A model generated the notes under the pieces. The model saw nothing but the letters and a program-made list of their open reading frames with translations. It was not told where the DNA came from and searched no databases. Positions 27,051-35,060 of a DNA stretch of 64,000 nucleotides are shown piece after piece. This stretch comes from Clostridiaceae bacterium OM02-2AC (lineage in GTDB: Bacteria > Bacillota_I > Bacilli_A > Erysipelotrichales > Erysipelotrichaceae). Where the stretch lies: positions 1 through 64,000 of the forward strand of contig QULU01000013.1 in assembly GCA_003481775.1 (NCBI GenBank). The letters run 5' to 3'. A program made the translations under genes and the position numbers. Numbering within the stretch: the stretch's first letter is position 1; every line of letters starts with the position of its first letter.

Positions 27051-27956
27051 TCACTCCTTCACGTATGCCATTGGCAGCATGGCAGCACCGATGATACCCG
27101 GTTCATCCAGCTCAGCCTCCATAAATACCACAGTTTGCATTCCCTTATGAATCATATTGCGGAAATAGTTCTCCATCTTAGCGAAGAACACATCCTTGCC
27201 CTTCATGACGCCACCACCGACGACGAAGACCTCCGGATCCACAACATGCGCAATTTGTGAAAACATCACTGCCAGATCATATGCCACCGCATCACAAATT
27301 TCCAACGCCTTAGCATTCCCCTTGCGTGCCAGATCAAATACATCGCCAGCATGCTGAACAGCATCATCACCAAACACTGCTTTCCCCTTTCGGGTAATCG
27401 CCGTACCGCTTGCTTCATTTTCCACAGCACCGACATTCAGATAATTTACCTTCTCACGGTTTCTGTCAATAATCAAATTGGCAATTTCACCAGCATGTCC
27501 GTTTCTGCCGGCAATCACCTTCTCATTCACAACCAGCGCACCGCCGATGCCAGTGGAAATCGTAACATAGTAAACGATATCTTTCCCTTTTCCAGCTCCC
27601 TGCAGGGCTTCCCCCATACCGGCAACATTCACATCATTATCCAGGAATGTCGGCACATGGAAATGCTCCTCGATTCTCGAAGCTATCGGATATCCCTCAA
27701 AACCAGGCAGATTGGTAGCCAGAATCATCTTACCGTTTTTCGTATCCACAGGTCCCGGTACCCCCATTCCGATACCGGCAACTGCTTCATATCCCTCGAT
27801 ACGTTCGATCATGGATATGATTTTACTGACAACCTGCTCCACACCTTTGCCGATTTCAGTCGGTTCCTTTACAATCTGCAAAATGGCACCTGTTTCATCG
27901 ACTTTTGCCACTCTGACATTCGTACCGCCCAAATCAACACCAATATACGTTTTCAT
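27051..27956 (-). CDS. ROK family sugar kinase (glucokinase-like) without the zinc motif
   Basis: A 301-residue ROK kinase. GVDLGGTNVRVA is the phosphate-binding loop, LDNDVNVAGMGE holds the catalytic Asp, TISTGIGGALV is the second ATP-binding motif, and NGHAGEIAN is the ROK GHxGE segment. The usual CxCGxxGC zinc motif expected after it is absent; the region reads NYLNVGAVENEASG. Sugar phosphorylation, probably of glucose, is the family role. AAAGGAGGAG precedes the start. The missing cysteines leave substrate specificity open. Confidence 0.88.
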   Translation of the reverse strand: MKTYIGVDLGGTNVRVAKVDETGAILQIVKEPTEIGKGVEQVVSKIISMIERIEGYEAVAGIGMGVPGPVDTKNGKMILATNLPGFEGYPIASRIEEHFHVPTFLDNDVNVAGMGEALQGAGKGKDIVYYVTISTGIGGALVVNEKVIAGRNGHAGEIANLIIDRNREKVNYLNVGAVENEASGTAITRKGKAVFGDDAVQHAGDVFDLARKGNAKALEICDAVAYDLAVMFSQIAHVVDPEVFVVGGGVMKGKDVFFAKMENYFRNMIHKGMQTVVFMEAELDEPGIIGAAMLPMAYVKE

Positions 27957-28032
27957 AAAAAAACTCCTCCTTTAAGACTTGTCTATATTGTATCATATCT
28001 GAAAGAGCTTTTCCTTAAATATAACAAATTTC

Positions 28033-28353
28033 TCAGCGTGCACTACTCTCCTTCACATAGGTTTTCTCATAATGAAAAAGCGGCATACGGACACTTCCGG
28101 AGGTTATGACCTGATAAATTCGCAAATCATCCTTCACCCCCCTGTTTTCAACACGAACATCGTAATTTGCTGCATGTGTCATCTGATCGATAACAGCAGG
28201 TGAAAAATCACTGCTTTCCAATTCATGCACCACTCCATAATGAAAATCATTCAGCTTGGCAATCTGCATCTGTGCAGACATCACATTGATAAACAAAACA
28301 CAAACAAAGGTTAAAAATATCATCGATATAGCACTTGTTATACTTATTTTCAT
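28033..28353 (-). CDS. Pseudopilin-like membrane protein
   Basis: A 106-residue protein with one N-terminal hydrophobic helix (about 5-26) and a soluble extracytoplasmic remainder. No family is recognised. It is the last gene of the Tad-like locus, separated by nine bases from the preceding pseudopilin gene, with AAGGAGG before its start. The size and topology are those of minor pilins or TadE/F-type proteins; the assignment is by context. Confidence 0.6.
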   Translation of the reverse strand: MKISITSAISMIFLTFVCVLFINVMSAQMQIAKLNDFHYGVVHELESSDFSPAVIDQMTHAANYDVRVENRGVKDDLRIYQVITSGSVRMPLFHYEKTYVKESSAR

Positions 28354-28362
28354 AACGCCTCC

Positions 28363-28761
28363 TTAATCCACCAGCACCTGAATATGCTTCACGCTCTTCA
28401 TACCGAAGGAATTACGGACAACACAGCGAACCGTATACACTCCTTTTTTCGTCGGGTTTACCTGTCCGTAAAATTCCAGCTTGTCACTGATATCTCCGTC
28501 GAGATGATCGATCGCTCTGACATGTTCTTTGATCTGATAGCTGCTCCCCTGCTGTATGCGCTGATTCTGTGCAATTATCTGCGGAAAGGAATGCTCCAGC
28601 AGATTCTGATTGATGTGCAGCTGCGTATTTTCCATCTGTTCACTTTCCTGTTCCATATAGGTCCTTGCGCTCAGGCTCCATCCACCGAATACAGAAAGGA
28701 TTACCGTCAGGATTAACATCGTGATCCAGACAGGCACACTGATTCTGATTGCATTTTCCAT
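28363..28761 (-). CDS. Pseudopilin-like protein with C-terminal Ig-like (DUF5011-type) domain
   Basis: A 132-residue protein with an N-terminal span (about 10-30), a helical stalk, and a C-terminal domain reading DHLDGDISDKLEF, KKGVYTVRC and VVRNSFGMKSVKHIQVLV. This is the pattern of bacterial Ig-like domains (DGDI...GTYTVTYxVxDxxGN). The same domain type is in the surface protein 32116-33696 and the lipoprotein 33747-34820. The start overlaps the preceding small gene (TGATG). Confidence 0.65.
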   Translation of the reverse strand: MENAIRISVPVWITMLILTVILSVFGGWSLSARTYMEQESEQMENTQLHINQNLLEHSFPQIIAQNQRIQQGSSYQIKEHVRAIDHLDGDISDKLEFYGQVNPTKKGVYTVRCVVRNSFGMKSVKHIQVLVD

Positions 28762-28889
28762 CAAAACAACCTTTCCAGCAGTCCGCTGATAACGTTTGTG
28801 TACATTGCTATGGAAAGCATCGCCATAACAGACAAGGCACATAGCAGCTCCACAATCAGCTCCACGCTTTCTTTTACTGTCGTGTCCAT
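28761..28889 (-). CDS. Small single-span membrane peptide, 42 aa
   Basis: The sequence MDTTVKESVELIVELLCALS continues into a hydrophobic helix and ends ISGLLERLF. The start at 28889 has GGGAG six bases upstream and follows the preceding stop by one base. Its size and its position beside TadB/C-like genes suggest a Flp-like or minor pilin peptide, although no prepilin peptidase site is obvious. Confidence 0.5.
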   Translation of the reverse strand: MDTTVKESVELIVELLCALSVMAMLSIAMYTNVISGLLERLF

Positions 28890-28890
28890 C

Positions 28891-29004
28891 TTATACTCCC
28901 AGCTGTGGCATGGACGTAAACAGATAAAAGAATACAGTAAGCATGGCACTTGCACAAATCAACATCACTACGACCTCAACGGCCGTTTCCGCTGCATGTT
29001 CCAT
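28891..29004 (-). CDS. Small single-span membrane peptide, 37 aa
   Basis: The ATG at 29004 shares a base with the TadC-like stop (TGATG). The frame encodes MEHAAETAVEVVVMLICASA, then a hydrophobic helix, and ends TSMPQLGV. It is a second member of the same layout as the next gene: a short acidic head (TxVExxVEL-like) followed by one span. No independent ribosome binding site is seen, so it depends on coupling. Confidence 0.5.
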   Translation of the reverse strand: MEHAAETAVEVVVMLICASAMLTVFFYLFTSMPQLGV

Positions 29005-29696
29005 CAGCTCATAATCAGCTGGGATAATATCAGAGACACAAAGAACATATACATACAGGGCACACTCATCATAATCATTGTCAGCGTATCGGCTGTAAAC
29101 AGCTCGCTGCGATAACGTCGCTCACGCTTATCCCTTTCAATTCTCGAAAGAGCTTTCGTCAGTGCCGCAATCTCATATTTCAATTTATCCTTCGAGAGTC
29201 CGCGGTATTCATACAGCTTCATCATGATATCCTGAAATCCGTCGATTTCATACATGGAAAGAAAATTCAAATAAGCATCCTTATCGGAATGATCCAGCGT
29301 AATCTGCTGTAGAAAGCACTCCAGATCCGGTTTAAGGATTTCCGGTGCAGAGGTATAGGAGAGTGCGATTGCATTATAGATATTGTTTTCTCCAATCAAC
29401 GCGTATATCGTATTAACCCAGAGGATGACTGCGTCACTGATCTGTCTACAGCGCTGATTATGGCGAAGTCTGAGCCACAGCCAGGGAAGCTTGTAGCCGC
29501 CATAGGTGAATCCGACCGCGCAAAATATGCAAACAGGCAGCGAGGAGCGGCCAAGAACAGTCAGCAGCACTCCCGTCCATCCCATGATAAGCATAAAAGC
29601 AAAGCGTATGAGTGAATAACGCCATTCCTCTTTATGTGCAAGCAGATAGCCGTATCGCGTTGTGTCATGCGTCATCCATTGCAAAACCTGATTCAT
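29004..29696 (-). CDS. TadC-like type II/IV secretion membrane protein
   Basis: A 230-residue membrane protein with two N-terminal spans (about 28-65), a cytoplasmic helical domain resembling the T2SSF fold (ISDAVILWVNTIYALIGENN, KYEIAALTKALSRIERDKRERR) and a terminal span. Such proteins form the inner-membrane platform of Tad pili together with TadB. GGAGGG supports its start, and it directly follows the TadB-like gene. Assignment is by architecture and neighbours. Confidence 0.72.
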   Translation of the reverse strand: MNQVLQWMTHDTTRYGYLLAHKEEWRYSLIRFAFMLIMGWTGVLLTVLGRSSLPVCIFCAVGFTYGGYKLPWLWLRLRHNQRCRQISDAVILWVNTIYALIGENNIYNAIALSYTSAPEILKPDLECFLQQITLDHSDKDAYLNFLSMYEIDGFQDIMMKLYEYRGLSKDKLKYEIAALTKALSRIERDKRERRYRSELFTADTLTMIMMSVPCMYMFFVSLILSQLIMS

Positions 29697-30479
29697 TTAT
29701 TCATCCCTCCTCAGCCATTTCTTATTTACCAGTGACATATAAACCACAAGAAATAAAAGCATTAGTATCTCAAGCTCAAGAAATGTAAAAAGCTGATACT
29801 GTGCATTCTCTATGATGCCTGCCTGTACCTGCGCATCCTGATAGGCAAATACGGAATATACGCTGATGGCGAAGGATAGTACTGTCATGAGATAAAACAT
29901 ATATTTCGCAGACCTCTTCTTTTTCTGAAACAGCAGCATACTGTTTTTCCAGCCATCATAATCAATCAAATCCAAATTGTAGTATACAGAATCTCCCCCC
30001 TGCTTCTCTCCGGTGATAAGTAACGAGTGCAGTCGCTTTAAATAGGTGTTTTCGTAGGATTCCTCAATGCAGCCAAGTGCCTTGGCATAATCTCCGCTGT
30101 CTTCGATTTCCACAACAGCACGGCGGATGCACGCTGCCATTTGCGAGCCCTCCGCAAACATATTGCATGTCTCTTTAAGTGCGGTATTCAATTTTCCGTA
30201 TACCTTAAAATACATTCGCATCCCTTCAAAGTAATGACAGTATTCCTCAAAGCGTTTTTTTTCGCTCTGATAGATAAAATAGGACGAGATCACTGCCGGG
30301 AGCAGCAGGATCAATGTTACGATGACAACACATGTATACAACAGCTGCAGCTTTTGCATATAGCAAATTGCAGCCACACAAAGACAGGATCCGCTGATGG
30401 TCAGCACAAGATCCCTTTTGGAGTAATCACAGCCGTAGGTTTCTATTAACGGCTTCTTCGATAAGCTATAGGTTTTCAA
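29697..30479 (-). CDS. TadB-like type II/IV secretion membrane protein
   Basis: A 260-residue protein with paired N-terminal spans (about 28-70), a cytoplasmic T2SSF-like helical region (YCHYFEGMRMYFKVYGKLNTAL, CIRRAVVEIEDSGDYAKAL) and two C-terminal spans. A TTG start at 30479 is supported by GGAGG seven bases before it within the ATPase gene, which it overlaps by 14 bases. It is expected to work with the TadC-like protein as the platform for the ATPase. Confidence 0.72.
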   Translation of the reverse strand: MKTYSLSKKPLIETYGCDYSKRDLVLTISGSCLCVAAICYMQKLQLLYTCVVIVTLILLLPAVISSYFIYQSEKKRFEEYCHYFEGMRMYFKVYGKLNTALKETCNMFAEGSQMAACIRRAVVEIEDSGDYAKALGCIEESYENTYLKRLHSLLITGEKQGGDSVYYNLDLIDYDGWKNSMLLFQKKKRSAKYMFYLMTVLSFAISVYSVFAYQDAQVQAGIIENAQYQLFTFLELEILMLLFLVVYMSLVNKKWLRRDE

Positions 30480-31491
30480 TTCCTTCCCTCCAATTCAGTT
30501 GAATATTCTGATTCGCAAAATACTTTTTAAAATAATCCGGCATCGCATAATGAATCGCCTGTTCCTCACGTTGCTCATAGAGAAGACATTTTTGCGGCAC
30601 TCTGTCTGCATCATTCCAAAACAGGGCAATCTGCCCGATAAAACGGCGCAGTCTTCCATTCTTCATTACTCTGCAGGGGGCAATACATACCTGAATATAG
30701 TCGTGTATGGTCGAGAGCAGATGATGATCATTCTTGTTAGAAGAAAGCTGTATCATGCGCTGCGGCATTAACAAAGCATCCTTAAGATGCAGCGTCGCCG
30801 TTACTCTTGCAGAGCTGCTCAGTACGAGAAACAAATCATCCACAGCCTCATCACGCACCTCCTGAAAGCAGACATAATCTGCATTGTCACGCAGGATACA
30901 TGAAGTTGCCGCAGTATACGACATAACATCATTTACTATGTACTGTCGGAAATTTCGGTGCGGATACAGCTCAAGCATGCGCATTTCATCGATGTCGCTG
31001 AGCAGGACGATACTCGCCTGCTCATCACACATACTCAGCATTGTTTTCATAAGCTGTGTTTTTCCGGTACCAACCTCACCCCCGAAAATCACACTCATCC
31101 TTGCAGCTACACAGGCCTGTAGAAAATCGAATACGGCAGAGCTGCAGTATTTCGTTTTCTTTGCCGTCTTTTGTGTAATCACAAGCTCCACCGGATTTTT
31201 TCGTATGCTCAATGTAAAGCCTGATGTGGAAAAGGACTGATGTGTCGCATGTATGCGCAAGCCATCTATCTCACCATCCAGCTTGGGATGCTCATAGTTA
31301 AATTGATCATTGATGGCACCGGCATTGCAAAGCCTGTTCAGCAGCTGCTCCAGATACCCTGGCTCCAAAAGCGCCGCTCTGCTTTTTCCTTTCTGCACGT
31401 GCGTTGTATAAACGGTTCTTCCATTGCTGTCGATATCCGTAATCATTGCATCGTTCACATATGGCTGCAGGATTCCAAAATCAAAGGCCAT
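30466..31491 (-). CDS. CpaF/TadA-like secretion ATPase
   Basis: A 341-residue motor ATPase of the type II/IV secretion family. Walker A is FGGEVGTGKTQLMKTML, the Asp-box region LLSDIDEMRM, Walker B RDNADYVCFQEVRDEA and the His box TATLHLKDALLMPQRM. The glutamate of Walker B is retained. It is shorter than typical CpaF (about 450 residues) through a reduced N-terminal domain. It powers pilin assembly in Tad systems. It starts one base after the small pilin gene stop. Confidence 0.85.
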   Translation of the reverse strand: MAFDFGILQPYVNDAMITDIDSNGRTVYTTHVQKGKSRAALLEPGYLEQLLNRLCNAGAINDQFNYEHPKLDGEIDGLRIHATHQSFSTSGFTLSIRKNPVELVITQKTAKKTKYCSSAVFDFLQACVAARMSVIFGGEVGTGKTQLMKTMLSMCDEQASIVLLSDIDEMRMLELYPHRNFRQYIVNDVMSYTAATSCILRDNADYVCFQEVRDEAVDDLFLVLSSSARVTATLHLKDALLMPQRMIQLSSNKNDHHLLSTIHDYIQVCIAPCRVMKNGRLRRFIGQIALFWNDADRVPQKCLLYEQREEQAIHYAMPDYFKKYFANQNIQLNWREGIENL

Positions 31492-31492
31492 A

Positions 31493-31648
31493 TTAGCTGC
31501 CTGCTCCTGTTGAATTAAATAGATTATTCGTCTGCTCTACGGTTTTATCAGAAACACTTTTTGAGTATTCCTTACTTGTAGCGATAAAAATACTTCCAAC
31601 AACGAGTGCCAATACAACAAGAACAGCTATTTTAGGTGCATTTTCCAT
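31493..31648 (-). CDS. Small Flp-like pilin candidate, 51 aa
   Basis: MENAPKIAVLVVLALVVGSI begins a single hydrophobic helix, followed by a polar, serine- and asparagine-rich tail ending GAGS. This is the layout of Flp-type pilins located upstream of the ATPase. The classic GxxxxEY cleavage motif is missing; EYSKS occurs only after the helix. AAAGGA supports the start. The gene follows a strong intergenic terminator, so its expression may be set separately. Confidence 0.6.
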   Translation of the reverse strand: MENAPKIAVLVVLALVVGSIFIATSKEYSKSVSDKTVEQTNNLFNSTGAGS

Positions 31649-31677
31649 TTTCTTTATCCTTTCAGTGGGGTTGCCAC

Positions 31678-31700
31678 AAAAAAAGCACATTTTTATGTGC
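31678..31700 (-). terminator. Intra-locus terminator before the small pilin gene
   Basis: GCACAT (31685-31690) pairs with ATGTGC (31695-31700); on the minus strand seven T residues follow. It lies between the pseudopilin gene and the small pilin gene. Confidence 0.8.
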
Positions 31701-31735
31701 GCGCTTTTTGACAGGAAGACATAACCTGTATGTGA

Positions 31736-32113
31736 TCAGGGAAGATCATAAGCTTCAATAAGCATTGTTTTACGCAGCGTGCGCTGATCTCTGACACCAT
31801 TCATATGTGCAAAGTCCGCGACTAGCTCTACATCCAGTAATCCATCCCTGCTGATATCCATAATACGCAGGGTATAATCCGTATCCGAATTGATATTGGA
31901 TGCAAATTCACGCAGAAGCTCAGCCTCCATACCGGCTTCATCCACAGGATACATTTTATGGATGCCAACTGCCTTAAGCGAATTGCGCATACTGATTTCT
32001 ACAGCATCCTCCATCTCACTTTTTCTCTGTGATATAGAATTGATATCCATCATAAGCAGAATGGTGATGGAAAAGCAAATGAACAATATACTATATTTAA
32101 TAACAGATTTCAT
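31736..32113 (-). CDS. Pseudopilin-like (TadE/F-type) protein
   Basis: A 125-residue protein with an N-terminal span (about 5-24), the segment ISQRKSEMEDAVEISMRNSLKA typical of pseudopilin stalks, and a small C-terminal beta domain. AGGAGG with five-base spacing supports the start at 32113 and lies in the final codons of the upstream surface-protein gene. Likely a minor pilin of the Tad-like system. Confidence 0.62.
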   Translation of the reverse strand: MKSVIKYSILFICFSITILLMMDINSISQRKSEMEDAVEISMRNSLKAVGIHKMYPVDEAGMEAELLREFASNINSDTDYTLRIMDISRDGLLDVELVADFAHMNGVRDQRTLRKTMLIEAYDLP

Positions 32114-32115
32114 AC

Positions 32116-33696
32116 TCACCTCCTAAGATATGAAAATTTCTCCATAAAAGCCTTGTTCTCCTGTTCTGAATACCCATGCTCCGCATTAAATCTGCGAATT
32201 TCCGCAATATCCTGTCCTGTAAGATGCCAGGTGTATCGAGCCTGCGCAGTGGTTTTCTGCAGGGACTGTGTCAATCTTTGAAATCGCTCCGTCATTCTCC
32301 AATAGCTGTTTGGATGCAGAGTTTGAATATGGTTTTCTGATATGGATCGAATATATTTTCTGGAACGATCCTCCTGCGCACGTTTATCCAAAACGATAAC
32401 ATTGATGCTCTTCTTTGCACGATTACCTGCGCTGTCCTTTACTTCATAGGTCAGCTCATAGGTTCCCTGCTTCTTCAGATTTGTCGTGTCTTTGAGAATT
32501 GTCAGATGCGCACTGATATCACCATCCTCCTTATCCAGCGCCTTTGCCCGTTCCAGACGTATCCGCTTCCAATCCTGCTCTGTATACAAATCCTCAAAGA
32601 TATGAATATCCTGTGCCGTGATTATCGGTTCCTCATCCCAATAGGCATACAGCGTCATGGATTCCTTTACCGATTGAGAAAAATCATATCGCACACCTGC
32701 AGCAGTGTGCCAGCCCATAAATTTGTTATTCTTTTTTATCGGAATAGCCGGAACTCCTGCTTTATCTCCATAGGTGATGATCTGCGGTGCTATGGAAGAC
32801 CCTCCATTGGAATCAAAGGTGATTGTGAAGGTCTTAATCTTATAGGCAGCAGTAATGGTTCTGTTTCCTGTTACATTTGTATAATCACCTTTCCATCCCT
32901 GAAAAACATACCCTTCTCTGGAGGGGGAGGAAGGAGGTGACGCATTGCCGCCATGCTGCACTGTCTGCGTTTTCAAAATTCGCCCATCCCAATCCAGAAA
33001 ATTCACAGAATAGGTATTTACAGCATATTGGGCGGTAACTATAAGGTCCTCACGTACATTGTTAAATGGCTTATCCCAGCCGGTAAAGCTCGCCCCGGTT
33101 TTATCCGATACAGCTGGAGCTGTCGCACTTTTATAGCGCTCTACTGTTTGTGTTTTCAATACTGTTCCATCAGAATCCAAAAATTTTACGGAGTAGGTAG
33201 GAATCGCGATAACAATCATTTTTTTTACATTTACTACAGTTATTGCACCATCTTTTATATCTTTTAACTCAACTAAATGCTTGCCTTGATGAATAGTCAC
33301 TGTTTTCTCTCCGCATAATTGAGTCTTATTTGAAATATTTTTACCTATCCAGCTAGAAAATGAAGCGATTTTTTTATCATTTACAAAAATACCAACAGGA
33401 ACTTTTTGATAAATATAAGAGCCTTTGATTCCCTTATGTGTTATATAATAACGAAATCTATACTTCATTGTCATAGAATCATCATCAAATCCCACTCTTT
33501 GATAGGTTACTGTCTCAAAAAATTCGCCATTATTCCAGCTTCCTATAGCTGTATGGTCTATAACTCTTTCTTCTTCATTATTTGGTTTAAAACTTTCATA
33601 TTTTAATACAGATGCATCAATTCGCATAACTTGCATGCATACAAAAAAGCACATAAATATAATATATGTGCAAACCTGAATTTTTTTGTTTATCAT
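32116..33696 (-). CDS. Exported surface protein with InlB-type repeats and an Ig-like domain
   Basis: A 526-residue protein with an N-terminal signal or anchor helix (about 8-28) and a beta-rich N-terminal domain. Three InlB B-repeat-like (Flg_new) units follow near 170-350, each reading like TYSVxFLDxDGxxLKTQTV ... FxGW. A bacterial Ig-like domain (KEDGDISAHLTI, GTYELTYEVKDSAGN) comes next, then a helical basic C terminus ending SEQENKAFMEKFSYLRR. No LPxTG motif is present. Its place in the Tad-like operon suggests a tip or adhesin component. Confidence 0.82.
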   Translation of the reverse strand: MINKKIQVCTYIIFMCFFVCMQVMRIDASVLKYESFKPNNEEERVIDHTAIGSWNNGEFFETVTYQRVGFDDDSMTMKYRFRYYITHKGIKGSYIYQKVPVGIFVNDKKIASFSSWIGKNISNKTQLCGEKTVTIHQGKHLVELKDIKDGAITVVNVKKMIVIAIPTYSVKFLDSDGTVLKTQTVERYKSATAPAVSDKTGASFTGWDKPFNNVREDLIVTAQYAVNTYSVNFLDWDGRILKTQTVQHGGNASPPSSPSREGYVFQGWKGDYTNVTGNRTITAAYKIKTFTITFDSNGGSSIAPQIITYGDKAGVPAIPIKKNNKFMGWHTAAGVRYDFSQSVKESMTLYAYWDEEPIITAQDIHIFEDLYTEQDWKRIRLERAKALDKEDGDISAHLTILKDTTNLKKQGTYELTYEVKDSAGNRAKKSINVIVLDKRAQEDRSRKYIRSISENHIQTLHPNSYWRMTERFQRLTQSLQKTTAQARYTWHLTGQDIAEIRRFNAEHGYSEQENKAFMEKFSYLRR

Positions 33697-33713
33697 AAAT
33701 CATTCCTTTTCTG

Positions 33714-33741
33714 AAAACAGAAGTCGCATGACTTCTGTTTT
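33714..33741 (-). terminator. Intra-locus hairpin between lipoprotein and surface-protein genes
   Basis: AAAACAGAAGTC (33714-33725) pairs perfectly with GACTTCTGTTTT (33730-33741). The T run on the minus strand is short, so partial termination is likely. Confidence 0.65.
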
Positions 33742-33746
33742 ACTAT

Positions 33747-34820
33747 CTAATAAAAATTGATTGTCCAAGGATTATTATCGCTTGGAGCGAACTCTGAACC
33801 TGAACTTGGAGACGAGAGCTCCATTTGACAGCCATACCAAGGACTTCCCTCTAACTTAATTTGTTCATTCGCCCAGTTATAAGCTTCTTCATAAGTGGAA
33901 AAAACCTTACCAGAATTACCTAAATGATAGCTAGGGAAGTTATTCACAGTCATAATTGGCTTTTCTTTTTCCGGCGGATACACAGGCTCCTTCTTCTCAG
34001 CATTACCGGCTGGTTCTTTTGGCGAATCCGGCTCTGGCTTTGCATTATTCACCTCACCACTGCCTTCCTGCTTCCCTGAAACAGCTGACGATGCTTGACC
34101 CTGCTCAGGCTGCTGCACCTTTGCTTCTGTATTCGTGCTTTCTGTCCCCTTGCTTTCGGAAGCCTTTCCACTCTCTTTATTATCCTTCTTCTCAGTCTTC
34201 TTCTTTGCTTCTTTCTTTGTTTCCTTTTTCTCTGCGTTTGCTGTATCACTGGAAATCTCTGTGGAAGCATGCTCCTGCTTTAACCCGGCTTTCTCTCTGC
34301 CATCACTTGTGAACTGCACTAGCAGACTGTTTTTCTCTGACACGTTGCCACTGCTGTCCTTGACCTGCACATCAAACACGACTTCCTTTTCAGATTTTGG
34401 AATGCTCTTGAGGCCAGTAAAGGCCTGAAACTGTTTATCATAATTATCTGTGATAACGGCATTATCGCGTATAGCAGCATTTACTTTATCAAGCCTTGTA
34501 TCCAGCTTGAAAACCAGACGTTTCTTCTTCCATTTTAAAACAGGCTTCTCCTTATCCACAACCTTCACCTTCAGCTTATAATCCTCTTTCCCATAAGCTA
34601 TAGTAACAGTATAGGTTCCCAGCTTCTGAATATCCAGATTTCCGCTTTTTACCGTCACCCTATCGTTCTTGTCAACAGAATCAAAAAAGCAGGACGCAGA
34701 CAAATCCAGTTCCTTATGCACAGGTACTTCAATCTCCCCGCTCTTTAATACCGGCGTGGATGAACAGCCCATAAGCAACAGTGTTGTCAGCAAGCCTGCT
34801 GAAAAAAATCTCTTCTTCAT
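33747..34820 (-). CDS. Lipoprotein with Ig-like domain and charged linker
   Basis: A 357-residue lipoprotein with lipobox LMGC (C19). Two beta domains follow: one near 30-95 (LGTYTVTIAYGKEDYKLKV) and an Ig-like domain with VFDVQVKDSSGNVSEK near 150-165. Then comes a long low-complexity stretch of K, E, S, T, Q and P (about 185-300). The C-terminal domain reads GKVFSTYEEAYNWANEQI, resembling small peptidoglycan- or surface-associated modules. The start at 34820 has GGAGG eight bases upstream. It is first in the Tad-like locus and is driven by the promoter at 34853-34880. Confidence 0.8.
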   Translation of the reverse strand: MKKRFFSAGLLTTLLLMGCSSTPVLKSGEIEVPVHKELDLSASCFFDSVDKNDRVTVKSGNLDIQKLGTYTVTIAYGKEDYKLKVKVVDKEKPVLKWKKKRLVFKLDTRLDKVNAAIRDNAVITDNYDKQFQAFTGLKSIPKSEKEVVFDVQVKDSSGNVSEKNSLLVQFTSDGREKAGLKQEHASTEISSDTANAEKKETKKEAKKKTEKKDNKESGKASESKGTESTNTEAKVQQPEQGQASSAVSGKQEGSGEVNNAKPEPDSPKEPAGNAEKKEPVYPPEKEKPIMTVNNFPSYHLGNSGKVFSTYEEAYNWANEQIKLEGSPWYGCQMELSSPSSGSEFAPSDNNPWTINFY

Positions 34821-34852
34821 AACTTCTTCCTCCATTTCATTCCCACGTATCC

Positions 34853-34880
34853 ATTATACTATAGATTCCACGAGACGCAA
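34853..34880 (-). promoter_or_regulatory. Promoter of the Tad-like locus
   Basis: TTGCGT (34875-34880), 16 bases, and TATAAT (34853-34858) on the minus strand, directly upstream of the lipoprotein gene. Confidence 0.7.
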
Positions 34881-34910
34881 TACCTCTTTTATTCCTACAG
34901 CCTCCCTTCC

Positions 34911-34942
34911 AAAAAGGGAACATGCTTCCCTCATGCTCCCTT
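34911..34942 (-). terminator. Second terminator after pyk
   Basis: AAGGGAACATG (34914-34924) pairs with CATGCTCCCTT (34932-34942) with one wobble, followed by TTTTT on the minus strand. It insulates the Tad-like promoter from pyk readthrough. Confidence 0.8.
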
Positions 34943-35023
34943 CAGTTCTTTACATTAGTATAATACCATGGAATGTCGTGCAGCTCCCACGCAAATTTCA
35001 AGCAAAAAACACGCACATACAAC

Positions 35024-35050
35024 GCAAAAAAAGAGCATGATCTCTCATGC
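35024..35050 (-). terminator. Terminator of pyk
   Basis: GCATGA (35035-35040) pairs with TCATGC (35045-35050), followed by TCTTTTTTT on the minus strand, just after the pyk stop codon. Confidence 0.85.
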
Positions 35051-35060
35051 CCGGTATGTC

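Noticed and set aside
32116..33696. Sortase-anchored protein call for the InlB-repeat protein
   Set aside because: The C terminus is helical and basic with no LPxTG motif or hydrophobic tail.
34049..34283. Basic, arginine-rich frames across the lipoprotein linker
   Set aside because: They are alternate-frame shadows of the lysine/glutamate-rich linker of the 33747-34820 lipoprotein.
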